Assembly: GCA_015680685.1 (NCBI GenBank)
Contig: MNCI01002041.1
Location: 66,470-130,469 of the forward strand
Length of the DNA: 64,000 nt
Direction: 5' to 3'
Source of the DNA: Gnetum montanum
Taxonomy: Eukaryota; Streptophyta; Gnetopsida; Gnetales; Gnetaceae
In this document: positions 20,396 to 31,996 of the stretch, piece by piece
How positions within the stretch are numbered: the stretch's first letter is position 1
Layout: the number at the start of each line of letters is the position of its first letter
Notes under the pieces: model-generated
Seen by the model: the letters and a program-made list of their open reading frames with translations, nothing else
Database searches by the model: none
What the model was told of the DNA's origin: nothing
Made by a program: the position numbers and the translations under genes

Positions 20396-20570
20396 GCTAC
20401 TTAAATTTTTATTTTTTTCTTGTCATGTAACTATGTCATTTTGTAAAAAAACCACTATGACATTCTAAGTCATGTAAATAGTTACCAAGTCATGTCAAGT
20501 CAAGTCTACCTCCTAATTTTGTAAGGGACTCCATCCTCATTTTTTTTAACTCAAGTACAAGTTTCTAGTT
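20396..20570 (+). other. R4 3' UTR
   Basis: Short T-rich untranslated region between the accessory gene stop and the PPT; the same sequence follows the R5 gene at 43720-43849. Confidence 0.5.
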
Positions 20571-20583
20571 AGTTGTGGGGATA
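20571..20583 (+). other. R4 3' polypurine tract
   Basis: AGTTGTGGGGATA directly precedes the LTR start TGATAAAG. R6 and R8 have the same arrangement at 35047-35058 and 52690-52701. Confidence 0.75.
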
Positions 20584-21401
20584 TGATAAAGTCAAATTTT
20601 TGTCTATTGTAATATTGTATCTATGATGTATGTAGCCTTATAAATACTGAAACTTGGACACATAATCAACAACTTTTGATTTCAAATCTTAGGAAAACTC
20701 TTGTAGTTTGTTTTCTTAGTTATCAATAGAGTGAATGCCCACAGTGTGATGTTGCAATTGAATGAAGTCTTTATTTGAGTGAAATGTATTTTGACACAGT
20801 TCATGATGGAAATAGAGATAAATATTTCTTATCATCATTGTAGCATCCACTTAGTTTTGTTTGTTCACTTAGCATAATTTTCATGTTTTCCTAGCTTAAT
20901 CATTTACATTTCCCAACACTTTATTTTACTTGCTCATTAGTAAAGAAAAATGAGTATAATTGGTTTTGAGAGTTAAATTGTAAGTGTTTGGTAACCTAGT
21001 CATGATATCACTTGATTTGCTTAGTAGTGAATTCACTTGGTAATCACAGTAATGGTTACATGAGTCCAAGGTGTGTCCGGTAAGCTAGGAACGGATGCTC
21101 ATCGCTATAGGATAGAATATATTTACATTCTTATCATTACTTAGACATAGCATTTAACTCTGTTTCCATTATATTTACATTTAGAAGTAAAATGAGCCTC
21201 ACAACATCACATAACATACGCCTCACTATGAGTTAAACCATACACTTAGACTTTACTAAATCAAGGTGAGAAGACAATGATCATGAAATCAATATTAATT
21301 ACTAGCACAATTACATTGTCCATCCACAAATTACAATCTAGTCATGTGCTAGCACTCGTGACTTGTATGGTAGAGTGTTGGAATTACTCCACTGCTCATC
21401 A
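20584..21401 (+). repeat. LTR shared by R4 (3') and R5 (5')
   Basis: It starts TGATAAAG after the R4 PPT and ends CTGCTCATCA before a decayed PBS-like sequence (21403-21420). TATA box CTTATAAATACTG is at 20635-20647. The GGTAA..CAGTA motif array of the family lies near 20990-21070. One LTR joins two internal regions of the same orientation. Confidence 0.75.
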
Positions 21402-21412
21402 TAAGGCAACAT

Positions 21413-22946
21413 CATTTTGCCTCTAGAGCATTTAGCATTAGCCATGCTTCAAACAACTTTCATGGGAATGAATCTAAGCCATGTGAAAGATGGGTATCAT
21501 GTGATCAAACACATGACTAGGCCCTACCAATCCACAGAGGCACAAGTGCGAAGAGAAATTGCTATGGAGACCAAACATGAGAATAATAAGGGAAAGCATG
21601 TCAATCTTTCTATTGTCATAGAAGAACTTGATGGTGATGAATTTGTAGTAGAAAAACTCCACCATAATCATGAAGTCCATTCACAAATGCCTATTATTCA
21701 TTTGGAAGAGCCTATCAAAGTACAACTACATTCAGCCCTCATAGAGACACCAAGAAGAGAAGTAGAGGACTTTAAATACAAGTAGGAGTCAAGGCCTAGA
21801 GTTTCTACAGGATCACAAAGAGATGAATTATAGATTCATATAAGGGAAACTAGCTTGCATCATTCTCCAACTATTTCATCTTCCTCCTCATGATCATCAG
21901 TGGACTCTAACAAAAGGAAACAAAGGTTCAAAGATCATGATAGGGAAAGATGTCAAGCTCATTATAGACATGGAAATCATTGAAGGAATCTTGATGAAGA
22001 AGCCGATGAGTATGAACCATGAAGAGAAAGGAATAGACGTGAAGATAGAGATAGTAATATGAGTACCAAAGGGGACATCACTAAAATAGAGCGTATGAAT
22101 CCTATGATCATGAAGAACCCATGTTTACTACTTACAGCATGACCAAAAGTAGGGAAGTAGTGTAAATTTCAACTAGGCATGTGAGAGATAGTCACATCAA
22201 GCAACTTGATATGAATAATATTCCTAGGTTTGAAGGTGTGTATAATGTAGATTCAGAACATCACCTTTAAGTGTTTTACGATGCTTGTGCCCTATAGAAT
22301 ATTGAAAGTGACTGGAAAAAGCTCAAGTTATTTCCTAGGACACTCATTAAGAAGGCAGAGAGCCAATATTGATCATTGGAAAATGGATCAATTAGTAGGT
22401 TGAGTACCATGCTTGAACTTTGCAATGATAAATACCAAACTTGCTCCAGGGTGTCCAATCTTAGAAAGCATATATAGGGCTAGAAGCCAAGGGACACAAG
22501 AATCCCTTGATGCAATGATGGATAGATACATTGTCAATGGGTTAAGGAATAAAACCAAAGAAATACTTGGGGTCTATGCCTAAGGAAGATTATTAAAGAT
22601 GATCGTCCATCGAATCTAGAGGCTAATTAATTAAGTGACAAAGAAGGAAGGTGAGTTGAAAAAGAAAAAATCAACCAAGAAATATAACTGAAACCCATCT
22701 ATCAGAAAAAGAGATGTACAAATGTATGACAAACAAGAGGAAGAAACCTTGGAACAGGTGATCTAGAAGAAAACTCTACCAATTCAAAAATTTGTTAATG
22801 ATATAGAAATTAAGGTAGAAAAGATGTGGGACTTAGTGGATGAAAAGTTTGCTATAGCTTTGAAGATTGTAGAAGAAAGAACTAAACAAGCCTTTAATAA
22901 GGACAAGGAGAAGAAAAAGAAAAGAGACTATGGAAATGAACACTAT
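21413..22946 (+). pseudogene. R5 gag, first part (pseudogene)
   Basis: The initial open frame (21417-21785) is a diverged gag N-terminus. The Gag domain is clear from about 22150: HIKQLDMNNIPRFEG, WKKLKLFPRTLIKKAES, MLELCNDKYQT, RVSNLRKH, with stops between. The N-terminal leader and start seen in R1 and R6 are missing. R6 inserted at ACTAT (22942-22946) shortly before the zinc knuckle. Confidence 0.7.
22942..22946 (+). other. Target-site duplication of R6, left copy (ACTAT)
   Basis: ACTAT precedes the 5' LTR of R6 and is repeated after its 3' LTR at 35966-35970. Joining the flanks restores continuous homology with other gag copies. Confidence 0.88.
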
Positions 22947-23863
22947 TGATGAGTCATAGTTGGTTACGTCGACTAGGCCTTATCAACATGGCCCTGTCAA
23001 CTAGGCCACATCAACAAGGCCTCGTCAACACATCATTTCATGCATTGACTAGGCGCCATTGATGTAGGATCTACTTTTTCCTATAAATAGAAGCTCATCA
23101 ATCGCATTTATAGCATGTCTTTTTGTAGTAGCACAACTCTTGCACTTTTCCCGTTTGAAAGTTGGAATATTTTCCCAAGTGCTTGGAGTCATTGAGTGTA
23201 CAGATATTTATTTGAGCATTGTTGTACCTGAGTACAACAGTGTGTGCAGTAATAAAGATGAGTTTTCTGATAAACCTTGTAGCATTTTGAATAGATTAAA
23301 TATTTCATTTATGCATTTGATGTTTTCAATTAGTTATTTAATATTTTCTAGTAATTAAGCTAATTAAGATAATTAAGTAAGATAAGTTAGATAGATTAAA
23401 TACATAAGTGCTATCGCTTTGAGTGTAACATGTATATACTTGGTAATCCTGGCAATGTTAGTGCTTGGTACGCCCAATAGCATAGTGCTTAGTAACCCAG
23501 CAGTGGATACGTGGGTTCAGGACATGTAAGGACAGTGAGAATGGATGATCATGTTAGGATTAGTTAGAGACTAGTTAATTAGATAATTTAGATTAGTCAT
23601 TAAATTACTCTATCTCTCTCTCTCTTCAAGCACCCAAAAACATAAAACATAAAATGATAATGATGATATTCCTCGATTAATCTTAACCATACCATTATTC
23701 TTCACAAGTATAATCGGGAAGATAATGAATGACCTTAGGGCAAGATTTAGTTCCTAGAAGACTAGTGTACCAAAAATTGTAAAGTCTATAGAATTCAACT
23801 AGATCATGCATGAATGCTTTGTTATTTGTATGGTTGGGCATAGGGGTACATCATTACTCATCA
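22947..23863 (+). repeat. R6 5' LTR (917 bp)
   Basis: TGATGAG...CTCATCA ends. U3 has repeated GTCGACTAGGCC-like units (22967-23055) before the TATA box CTATAAATAG (23081-23090). AATAAAG is near 23252. A TC microsatellite lies at 23611-23625, and repeated GGTAAyCC/CCCAGyAG motifs at about 23440-23510. Confidence 0.85.
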
Positions 23864-23864
23864 T

Positions 23865-23882
23865 TGGCACTATTTTTGGGGA
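23865..23882 (+). other. R6 primer-binding site (decayed tRNA-Asp)
   Basis: TGGCACTATTTTTGGGGA matches the tRNA-Asp complement at 12 of 18 positions, one base after the LTR. Confidence 0.7.
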
Positions 23883-24015
23883 CTTTATTTGTTGAAATGT
23901 GTGCTATCTAGGATTAGATAATATTATTTATATCGTTAGATGAACTCAAGGTCATCATCATTTTTACATGAGATATGACTACTAAGTACATTGATAGTTT
24001 TATTTATTTTGTAAA

Positions 24016-26389
24016 ATGTCTTCTTCTTCTCATAGACATGAAGATATCAAATCACTGGTCCCATAGGAGTGCAAAGTGATATATACTCATCCAAATGAGT
24101 ATGTACTAGACTTCACCTTCATCTTACATTAGGATGAATAGCTGCGATGGCATGATATGGAGGGCAACATCATCTTACCCCCGATCAATCTATGTCCAAG
24201 ATGCTGTTTCAAACTCTTAAGAAGTTGGACATTATACATCTTCACCAGGAATATGTTGTGAATGGTTATGACACTCAAGACTTCCATCCCATTAAAACAT
24301 AATGCAAGCAAGATCAACATTAGGAGAAACACCACAAGGCTACAAAGAGGAAACATTTCACTAATCCCTTATTCCTACTAGGTCAAGATGACAATGAGGA
24401 TCCTCCCTTTGAAGGTTCTTAGCATGAAGATTCTCCATCCCTTATTATTGGTAATGTGGTTGTGGCCCTAAACCTGTGATCCACTGTTCATAAACCAAGT
24501 TTAGGAAAAAGAAATAGTCAAGGTAGGGACTCAGGTAAACATCATAGTGGCAAGGGATCTAGGGATGGAGGTTAGAATGAGCAAAAACGTGGTGGCAGGA
24601 ACCACAGTGGTGGTGGTAGTCCATCTTCCTCTTCATCCTCTTCATCCAATTCCAAACATTCCTCTTCATTTGCCAGTTCTCATAGAAGCTGCTATCGAAA
24701 TAATTGTGATGAAGGTGATCAACAAGACAACAATGACTGTCAAGGCCATTAAGAACATAAAGGTGGTAGGAACCATCATCGGCATCATCAACACAATGAT
24801 GATGATGAAGCTTTATTGGCAACTTAAAGCATGATTAACATTGCAAAGGTAGTAAAGATCCCAACCAAGCATGTGAAAGATAGTAGGATTAAGTGCTTAA
24901 ACATAATAATATCCCAAGATTTGAGGGGTGATACAACTCTAATCTGTAGACACATCTACAAGCTTTCCATGATGCCTATGCCTTACAAAACATTGAAAAT
25001 GATTGGTAGAAACTCAAGCTCTTCCCTAGGACACTCATCAAGGAAGTTGAAAGTTGGTATTGGTGTTTGGAACTGAAATCCATTCATCGTTGGCGTACCA
25101 TGTTAGAACTATTTAATGATAAATATTAGACATACTCTAGAGTTTCCAACCTAAGAAGGACAATCCAAAGTTGGAAACAAGGAACACATGAACCCTTGGA
25201 TGTCACCATGGATGGATATTATTCTCTCTTACATTGATGCCCTAGCCATGGATATTCTCAAAGGGAGCAACTCTGCCACATCATAGATGGGATCATAGTT
25301 GAAATAAGAAGAGTTCTTAGGGTTTATGACAAAGGGAGATTGTCTGAATTAAGAGCTCATTAGATCCAAAGGCTGATTGAGCAAGTAGTAAAATAAGAAG
25401 GTGAGTTGCAGAAAAGGGAAAGTGTGGAAGAGTATAATAGGGACCCTTCCATCCAAAAAAGAGAGATCCAATTTTGTGATGAGGAGGAGTCACCACTTGC
25501 TGAAGTGGTGAACAAGAAAAACTTGCCTATTCAAAAATATGTTTATGAAATTTTGGAAAAATTTGATAAATTATGAGACTCTCTAGATGAAAAGTTTCAA
25601 ACTGCTATGAAGATTGCTGAGGCATCCAAAGAACAGAATAGTAATCATGAACGCAGTAGATGAAAAGAAGCTAAACATGCTTACTAGAGAGATAAGGGTA
25701 AAATTACTACCATTGAGAAAGTTGTAAAGATAGACTTTGAAAATGATGTTGGTTGTGACATCTGTCAATATCAACATCCAAAGGGATGTTACCCTATGAT
25801 GTTACACTTACAAGAGTCTGGGGAGTACACATTGAATCTTCGACTAGCATGTAGGTAAGCACCTAGACGATTACCTTATCCTCAAGGAAATCCAAGGTAG
25901 TTTCACCAACATCAACAAGCTTACTATCCAAGTGGAGCTCTACCACAACCAAATGAATAATACCAATAGTGGTACCAACCACAATCGTGGAGAATGCTGC
26001 TACCAAGGCGATAGTATCCTTATAGGTAACTAGATCCATATGAGTACTATGTTCAGTAACCCATCTATTCAAGAAGTTTTGCAATTCATGCCTCATTTCA
26101 ACATCACTATTACCCTCTAGAGTACTACCAAACACATTTAACATTTAATCAAGAAAAAAACCCATATCCATACCACACTTTGCATCCGTTTGTACACACA
26201 CCGTTGCCCTTGACCCAATTACCTTCTACTTTGCTCATGCAAGGTGAGGTTTCTCCACAGCTGCAACAATGAAATGCTATGAGGGTTGTACATTCACAAC
26301 TGAATTTTTAGCTAAGGGATTTAGATAATTGATCTTGGAAATGACCATTCTTTTGATCCAACAATATTCTCCAACCCTCACAACCTAGT
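24016..26389 (+). pseudogene. R6 gag (pseudogene)
   Basis: The ATG at 24016 (MSSSSHRHEDIKS) matches the R3 start. YTHPNEYVLDFTF and the low-complexity Ser/His region (24540-24780) follow. The Gag domain is at about 24890-25330, and the zinc knuckle CDICQYQHPKGCY lies near 25758-25796, with its last Cys displaced. A Pro/Gln linker leads to protease. Numerous stops and frameshifts. Confidence 0.75.
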
Positions 26390-27160
26390 ATGGCTGATCA
26401 CACTACATCTCCAGTACCCTCATCCTCTACATCAAATACCTTCAAGTGCCCTTCAAAGCAAATGCCACCTTGGATTCACACTATGATGTTAGCTCATGCT
26501 ATTTTTGATTGGATCAAGGCTAGCAATCTTTCCACGAAAAGATCTAACCTAGGAAGTCCTCTCATTTACCTATAGATCACTGGACATGAACCATGAAAGG
26601 CTCTTCATGATTTTGGTTTTGATGTTAATCTCATCTTCCATGACATGTACAAGACCTGGAACCAACCACCTCTCAAGAAGAGCAACATCCGTCTAGAATT
26701 GGTAGATCAATCAATTACTATTCCTTTGGGATTAGTGGAGGACATTGTAACCATAGTAAGTGGGTGGTCCTATCCTACTAATTTTCTGATGATCAAGGTT
26801 GAAAACTACAATGGTGAGTTCCCCATCATTATGGGAAGGACTTGGTTAAGCACAACCAATGCATGTATGGACATAAGGGGCCTCTCCTTAGAAATCTCCA
26901 AGGAAAATCAATTTGGAAAATTAGAGAAGAAGCGTATTTCATGCATCACGTATAATGATAACAAGTGCAGTTGTGTGCAAAATATTTGGTCCATAAAAAG
27001 TACATACATCAAAGCATGCAATCAGTGTGCACAAGAAACATACATTCGAAGGTGTCTATACACAGCAGCCACAAGACAAGAAGGCACCCAGTGGCTGATA
27101 GTAAACTCAGATAGCAGCACATTATGCATGGAACCAACTGAGAGCCTAACATGTGCTTAG
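26390..27160 (+). pseudogene. R6 protease and linker (pseudogene)
   Basis: The frame shows the conserved lead-in (MMLAHAIFDWIKASNLS), then a degraded active site (LHDFGFDVNLI, with the Ser and first Gly context changed, near 26598-26630), then a 171-codon open stretch from 26645 with LVDQSITIPLGLVEDIV, YPTNFLMIKVENYNGEFPII and CITYNDNKCSCV. It ends in an acidic linker towards RT. Confidence 0.78.
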
Positions 27161-28830
27161 GTTGAAAGCATGAATGAACTTAAGCAAGTTCATCACCAAC
27201 TCTCTGATGATGAAGATGATGATACCTATTGGGGAGAGTTGGAAATCCCTGATAAGTTTAAGTAGGAGCCCCTAGAGTTGAAAACTCTATCGGTTAGCAT
27301 AGAATATGCATTTTTAAGTAATGGAAAACCTATCATAATGAAGGTCAAACTTGCTTTTGAACAAAAAGAAAAGCTATTAAATGTGGTTAACAAATGGCCA
27401 ACAACCTTTGCTTGGTCATATCTCAAGCTAACAGGAATCAATCCAAGGATATGCCAACATTGCATTTACACCAACCCAACCATGAAGCCAAGAAGGCAGT
27501 TGTAGAGGTGGTTGAACCCCAAATTGAAGCAGATCATCAAGAAGGAAATAGAAAAACTCCTCATGGCAGTGTTCATATATTCCATTTTGGATAGTAAATG
27601 GGTTAGCTCACTCATAATTGTTCCAAAGAAAGGTGGAAAGTGGTGAGTCTGCATTGACTTTAAGCTATTGAACATGGTGACATTTAAAGATCACTTTCCA
27701 TTGTCATTTGTGGATCAAGTGTTGGACAACATATCCAGGCATTGCTATTATAGCTTCTTGGATGGTTATAGTGGTTATAACCAAATCCAAATTGCACCAA
27801 AAGATTAGGCCACGACAACATTCATAAGTCCCTGGGGAACTTTTGCATATTGTAATATGTCATTTGGTCTGTGCAATGCCCCTGCAACATTTCAATGCAT
27901 GGTCCTTAGTATTTTCCAATAGCAGATTGGTAGTGGTATGGAGGTCTTCATGGATAACTTCTCCACCTATAGAGCTACATTTAAGCAAGCCTTGGACTAC
28001 CTTGAGTAAGTATTGAAAAGATGTGTGATAACAAATATGTAGCTCAATTGGCAAAAAAGTCATATTATGGTCTAAGAAGGCATTGTGTTGGGGCACTAAA
28101 TTTCACAAGAAGGGATTGAGGTCGACTGAGGAAAGATAAGGGTCATCCTAAAAATTACATGCCAACCAAAGATAATCAAAGATGTTAGATCATTCCTTTG
28201 ACATACTAGCTACTATCGATGATTCATAGAGAATTACTATAAGATTGAAAAGCCATTGGTTGAGTTGATGAAGAAAGGTGCTTTATTCATTTGGACTAAA
28301 GAATATGAACATGCATTCCAATAGTTGAAGGAAAAACTCATAGAAACTCCAATTCTATGGGCACTAGACTGGTCCAAACCATTTTACATAATGATAGATG
28401 TATCTAATTATGCTTTAGAAGTTGTGCTTATGTAGTTGGATGATAAAAAATGTTCATATTACATCCACTACATAAGTCAAAGCATTATGGGTGCATAGTT
28501 GAATTACATCACAACTGAAAATGAACTAATGGTAGTGGTGTATGCTCTCAATAAGTTCAAGCACTATGTGCTTGGCTATAAAGTATTTTTGCACACAGAT
28601 CATAGTGCCATCTGCTTCCTAATGAACAAGTCAATGGTGAGCCCTCGTATCATACGGTGGCTCATGATCTTGCTAGAATTCAATCTCACAATGGTAGATT
28701 GAAAAGGAATTGAGAATGTGGTTGCTAACCACCTCTCTCGATTGAGATGGAATAACAAAGAGGAGAAGAGCCTGATCTTTGATCAATTCTTAGATGAACT
28801 ACTTTTTATTGCTACAATAAATGAACAAAT
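27161..28830 (+). pseudogene. R6 reverse transcriptase and RNase H (pseudogene)
   Basis: RT motifs in order: KWVSSLIIVPKKGGKW, SFLDGYSGYNQIQIAPKD, MSFGLCNAPATFQ, and the catalytic box FMDNFSTYR at 27947-27973, in which the second Asp is Asn. GIVLGH follows. RNase H: PFYIMIDVSNYALEVVLM, then LNYITTENELMVVVYALNKF and FLHTDHSAICFLMNK (28499-28640). About fifteen stops, many of them TAG or TAA replacing CAG, CAA or TGG. Confidence 0.82.
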
Positions 28831-30115
28831 GCCATAGAACTAAAATGGTATGATGGCAGCCTCACTTATCTTCTTACTTAGGAGATGCCATAAGATATTG
28901 ACTTTAGAAAGAAGCAACAATTTCTTCATTGGGCCAAATACTTCATGGAAATCAACGCAAACCTCTATAAGGTGTGCACTGATGGCCTAATTCATTGGTG
29001 TGTCCCTGATGAAGATCAATTGTGCATTCTCTAAGATGCTCATGAAGGGCCTTGTGGAGGCCACTATGTAGGGAGACACATGATCATAAAAATCATAATA
29101 GTAAGATACTATTGGCCTAAAATATTCAGGGATGCCCACTAGTTTATCTGATCTTGTGAGCACTACCAATGAGATGGTAGGATGACTGCATGAATGGGGG
29201 GGGGGGGGGGGGGTGTTTCCTCAATAGTGGATTTAGCCATTGGAGCCCTTTGATATATAGGGCATAGACTTCATGGATCCCATCACACCCATGTTCAATG
29301 AAAAATCATATATTATAGTAGTAGTCGACTGTTGCACCAAATGGGTAAAGGTTGTAGTCATTGTTGATTATACATCATCCACTATTGCTCGATTCATATA
29401 ATAAAATGTTGTAAATAGGTTTGATATGCCATGTGCACTGATTTATGATAGTGGTACCCATTTCACAAGTGCCACCTTTTGCAAGTTAATGCAACGCTTG
29501 GGAGTCAACCATAAATTAACAACACCTTACCACTCCTAAGCCAATGGTCAAGTAGAAGTCACCAACAGGGAGATTACTGGAATCTTAATAAAACCCTTAA
29601 GCAAATATAGGAAAGATTGGAGTACAAAACTCAATGATGCCCTATGGGCCTACTGATTAACATGGAAACTCCTTATTGGCTACTCTTCATATGAGCTAGT
29701 GTATGGAAATCTTATAACACTCTTGATTCAATCCGAGCTTCGTACACTCTCAATAGCCTATGACTTGAATCTTGACCTAAGTCTAGTAAAAAAAGAAAGA
29801 CTAATCAACCTCAACATGCTAGATGAAAATTGACTTGTGGTCCTATCTATAAATGAAGTTCACATGGCATTCAATAAGCAATGACATGACCAAAGGATAA
29901 GGAAAGTAAAATTCCAATTGGGCAATAAGGTTCTCTACTGGAACCCCATACATGTACCTCAGAAGACAAAGTTCCAAACATTGTGAGAGAGACCTTACAT
30001 AGTTGTTGAAACATTTCTTTCTAGGTCCATGACCATATACAAACCTGAGAGCCCTAATAAATGGTAGTTGGTCAACATCCAACAGATAAAGCTTTTTAAT
30101 GAGCCCAAGTAAGCT
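28831..30115 (+). pseudogene. R6 integrase (pseudogene)
   Basis: The HHCC region is at about 29030-29175 (DAHEGPCGGHYVGR; RYYWPKIFRDAH). The DDE core is recognisable by comparison with R5 and R7 (GIDFMGS, DYxTKW, NGTHF, HHxLTTPYHP-like segments) through many stops. An 18-G homopolymer (29196-29213) replaces normal sequence between the zinc region and the core. The C-terminal end is near FNEPK at 30097-30111. Confidence 0.75.
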
Positions 30116-30181
30116 AGTGCAATAGATACCTCAATAGGTGGACAACCACATTCAATTTTTTGGATCTCCTCCTTCTAAATC

Positions 30182-30197
30182 AGTTGTGGGGGAGATG
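30182..30197 (+). other. R6 post-pol purine motif (possible central PPT)
   Basis: AGTTGTGGGGGAGATG, 65 bp after the end of integrase; nearly identical to the family's 3' PPT (AGTTATGGGGGTATG in R6). Confidence 0.5.
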
Positions 30198-31600
30198 GTC
30201 ATCCATGCTAATTATCCATATGGCTCCTCAATTTTCCTACTTTTTGTTTTTCACATTTCTTATTTTGCAAAATATTTAATTTTACATCTTTTTAATTTTC
30301 AGATTTTTCCTATTTTTACACCTTTATTTGTTTCATACCATCATTAGTATGTGTGAATCATTCTTGAATATTTTACACTTTTTGTATATTTTACTTTTTT
30401 TCAGTGTGATTTTCAATATTTGCTAATAAAACATGCTTTATTGCCAATAGGACATGGATTACCATGGTTTCTACTAATGGTGGTTTTTGTTTAATGTTTA
30501 TTTTTTTATGTCTGGTTTCTATTTTTGAATTTTTGTATTGATGACTTAGTCTTAGTTTCTTTTTCATGGTTATAGGTAGTGATTTCATGACATCCACCCA
30601 TTCCATAAAATCTATGGTTTTCTTTGTTTTGGAAGTTTGAGATCCCTTCCATTAAGTAAACTTTTAATCAACTAGTAACCTTGGTAGCTTTCAAAATTTG
30701 AAAAGATTGAAAGGTTTGAACAAGGTGTGATTTTAAGGGGACTCAATACTCTTTGTACTCTTCTACTTAAGTGCTTGGGGTGTTTTAATCAATTTCTTAT
30801 TGTTCCATGTCATCTAATCAAAGGAAGTTAAATAACGTCTTTGCATGGTATGGTTTCCATAAAGAAAATGATGGGAATTCAAAGCACACCCCTTAGACAA
30901 ATAAATGTGCTATGGGACTAGAAAGGCATGTTACCCATGCCTGAAGATCCCTTCTAACTAAGGCCCTCTCTTACTTCCCATCTCTCTTTTCTCTCTTTTT
31001 GGAATGATGGTTGTTTTGTGGAAACACCCTTGTGTCTCAAGGGGTGGATCAGTCTTAAAGTGGTGATGCAAAGTCACTGGAAGTGGTTGGTTTTGGTCTA
31101 GACTAAAGATGGATCTTCTTCAATCATCTTAAACATGCAATCCACAAAGGACTTCTTATGACCTCAACTTGGAAATGCATTTCACCTTCTCCATCATCCA
31201 TCATTATTGTTCATAATTCACCTTGCTATCGGTGTCCATATTATGATCCTTCTAGGTGGGTTCTTAACCTTCCTTACCATTAGTTGCCTATGAAGTTCAT
31301 GGGCTCCTTAGTTGAGGATATGCAAGGGAAAACTAGGGATGTGCCTGCTATGGGAAGGACCTACTTACATAGCTTTTGGTTGCAATCATACCTTTCACGC
31401 ACCTCATTGTGCATCCCACTCTATGCTCTCGTACAATCTTATAACATTCATTCTCTACATTATTTTCTCCAATTTCTCAATTTTCTAAGCTCCAATTCCC
31501 TCTTCTACTATTTTCATTTCAATTGTGGCCTTTTGCACTTTCATTTGAGTCTAATTTTACTCAAAAATTTCTTGTATTTTTTAAGTTATGGAAAAGTCAA
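30198..31600 (+). other. R6 post-pol noncoding region
   Basis: No gene is supported. T-rich tract 30230-30420 followed by AATAAA (30425-30430); block GACATCCACCCATTCC (30589-30604), one CATC repeat shorter than R4/R5; block GGCATGTTACCCATGCC (30925-30941); and a stretch shared with R7 (TTGGTTTTGGTCTAGAC near 31091). Confidence 0.6.
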
Positions 31601-31611
31601 ATAAAATCAAT

Positions 31612-31690
31612 AGTGGTCAATAGTTGTGTCATCTAGACCTAGTCGACGCATGAGAAAAATACTAGAAATACTGCTAAACACTTTGCCATT
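31612..31690 (+). promoter_or_regulatory. R6 internal promoter remnant
   Basis: By alignment with R7 it keeps the left edge (GACCTAGTCGACGCAT) and a decayed TATA (CTAGAAATACTGC versus CTATAAATACCACC in R7). Most of the GTCGAC-type repeats have been deleted. Confidence 0.4.
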
Positions 31691-31996
31691 TTTACAATTT
31701 CCTTCATAACACAAGGGGAGTTTTTGACAATTTTCAAAGCCCAAACCTTCCCAAGTGCATAACCTTCCAACCATTTGTCCAAATCATTCTGTTCTTTGAT
31801 CTTGCAGCTTCAATAATAACTACAAAAAATAATTAGTAAATAAATCATTGATTAATTAATGATTAATTAATTAATAACGCATTCAATCTACCATGGTCCA
31901 ACCTTGGTCAAAGTATAACCAACTAACGGGAAAGGTATTTAAGAATTTAAAGTTTTACATTATATCTATTAACCCATGAATGTGTTGTGACCACAA

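Larger units (their letters stand above)
11857..21401 (+). mobile_element. R4: Athila-like element lacking pol, with 3' accessory gene
   Basis: Order on the plus strand: end of gag linker and protease (11857-12815), a short unique segment, post-pol noncoding DNA (13131-14760), internal promoter, intron, accessory gene (15376-20395, interrupted by the insertion at 17284-19476), PPT (20571-20583) and 3' LTR (20584-21401). RT, RNase H and integrase are absent. The 5' part is displaced by R3 and lies off-window. The same LTR also serves as the 5' LTR of R5. Confidence 0.78.

Noticed and set aside
24547-24834. 95-codon plus-strand frame rich in Val and Ile
   Set aside because: It is an out-of-frame reading of the Ser/His low-complexity region of R6 gag.
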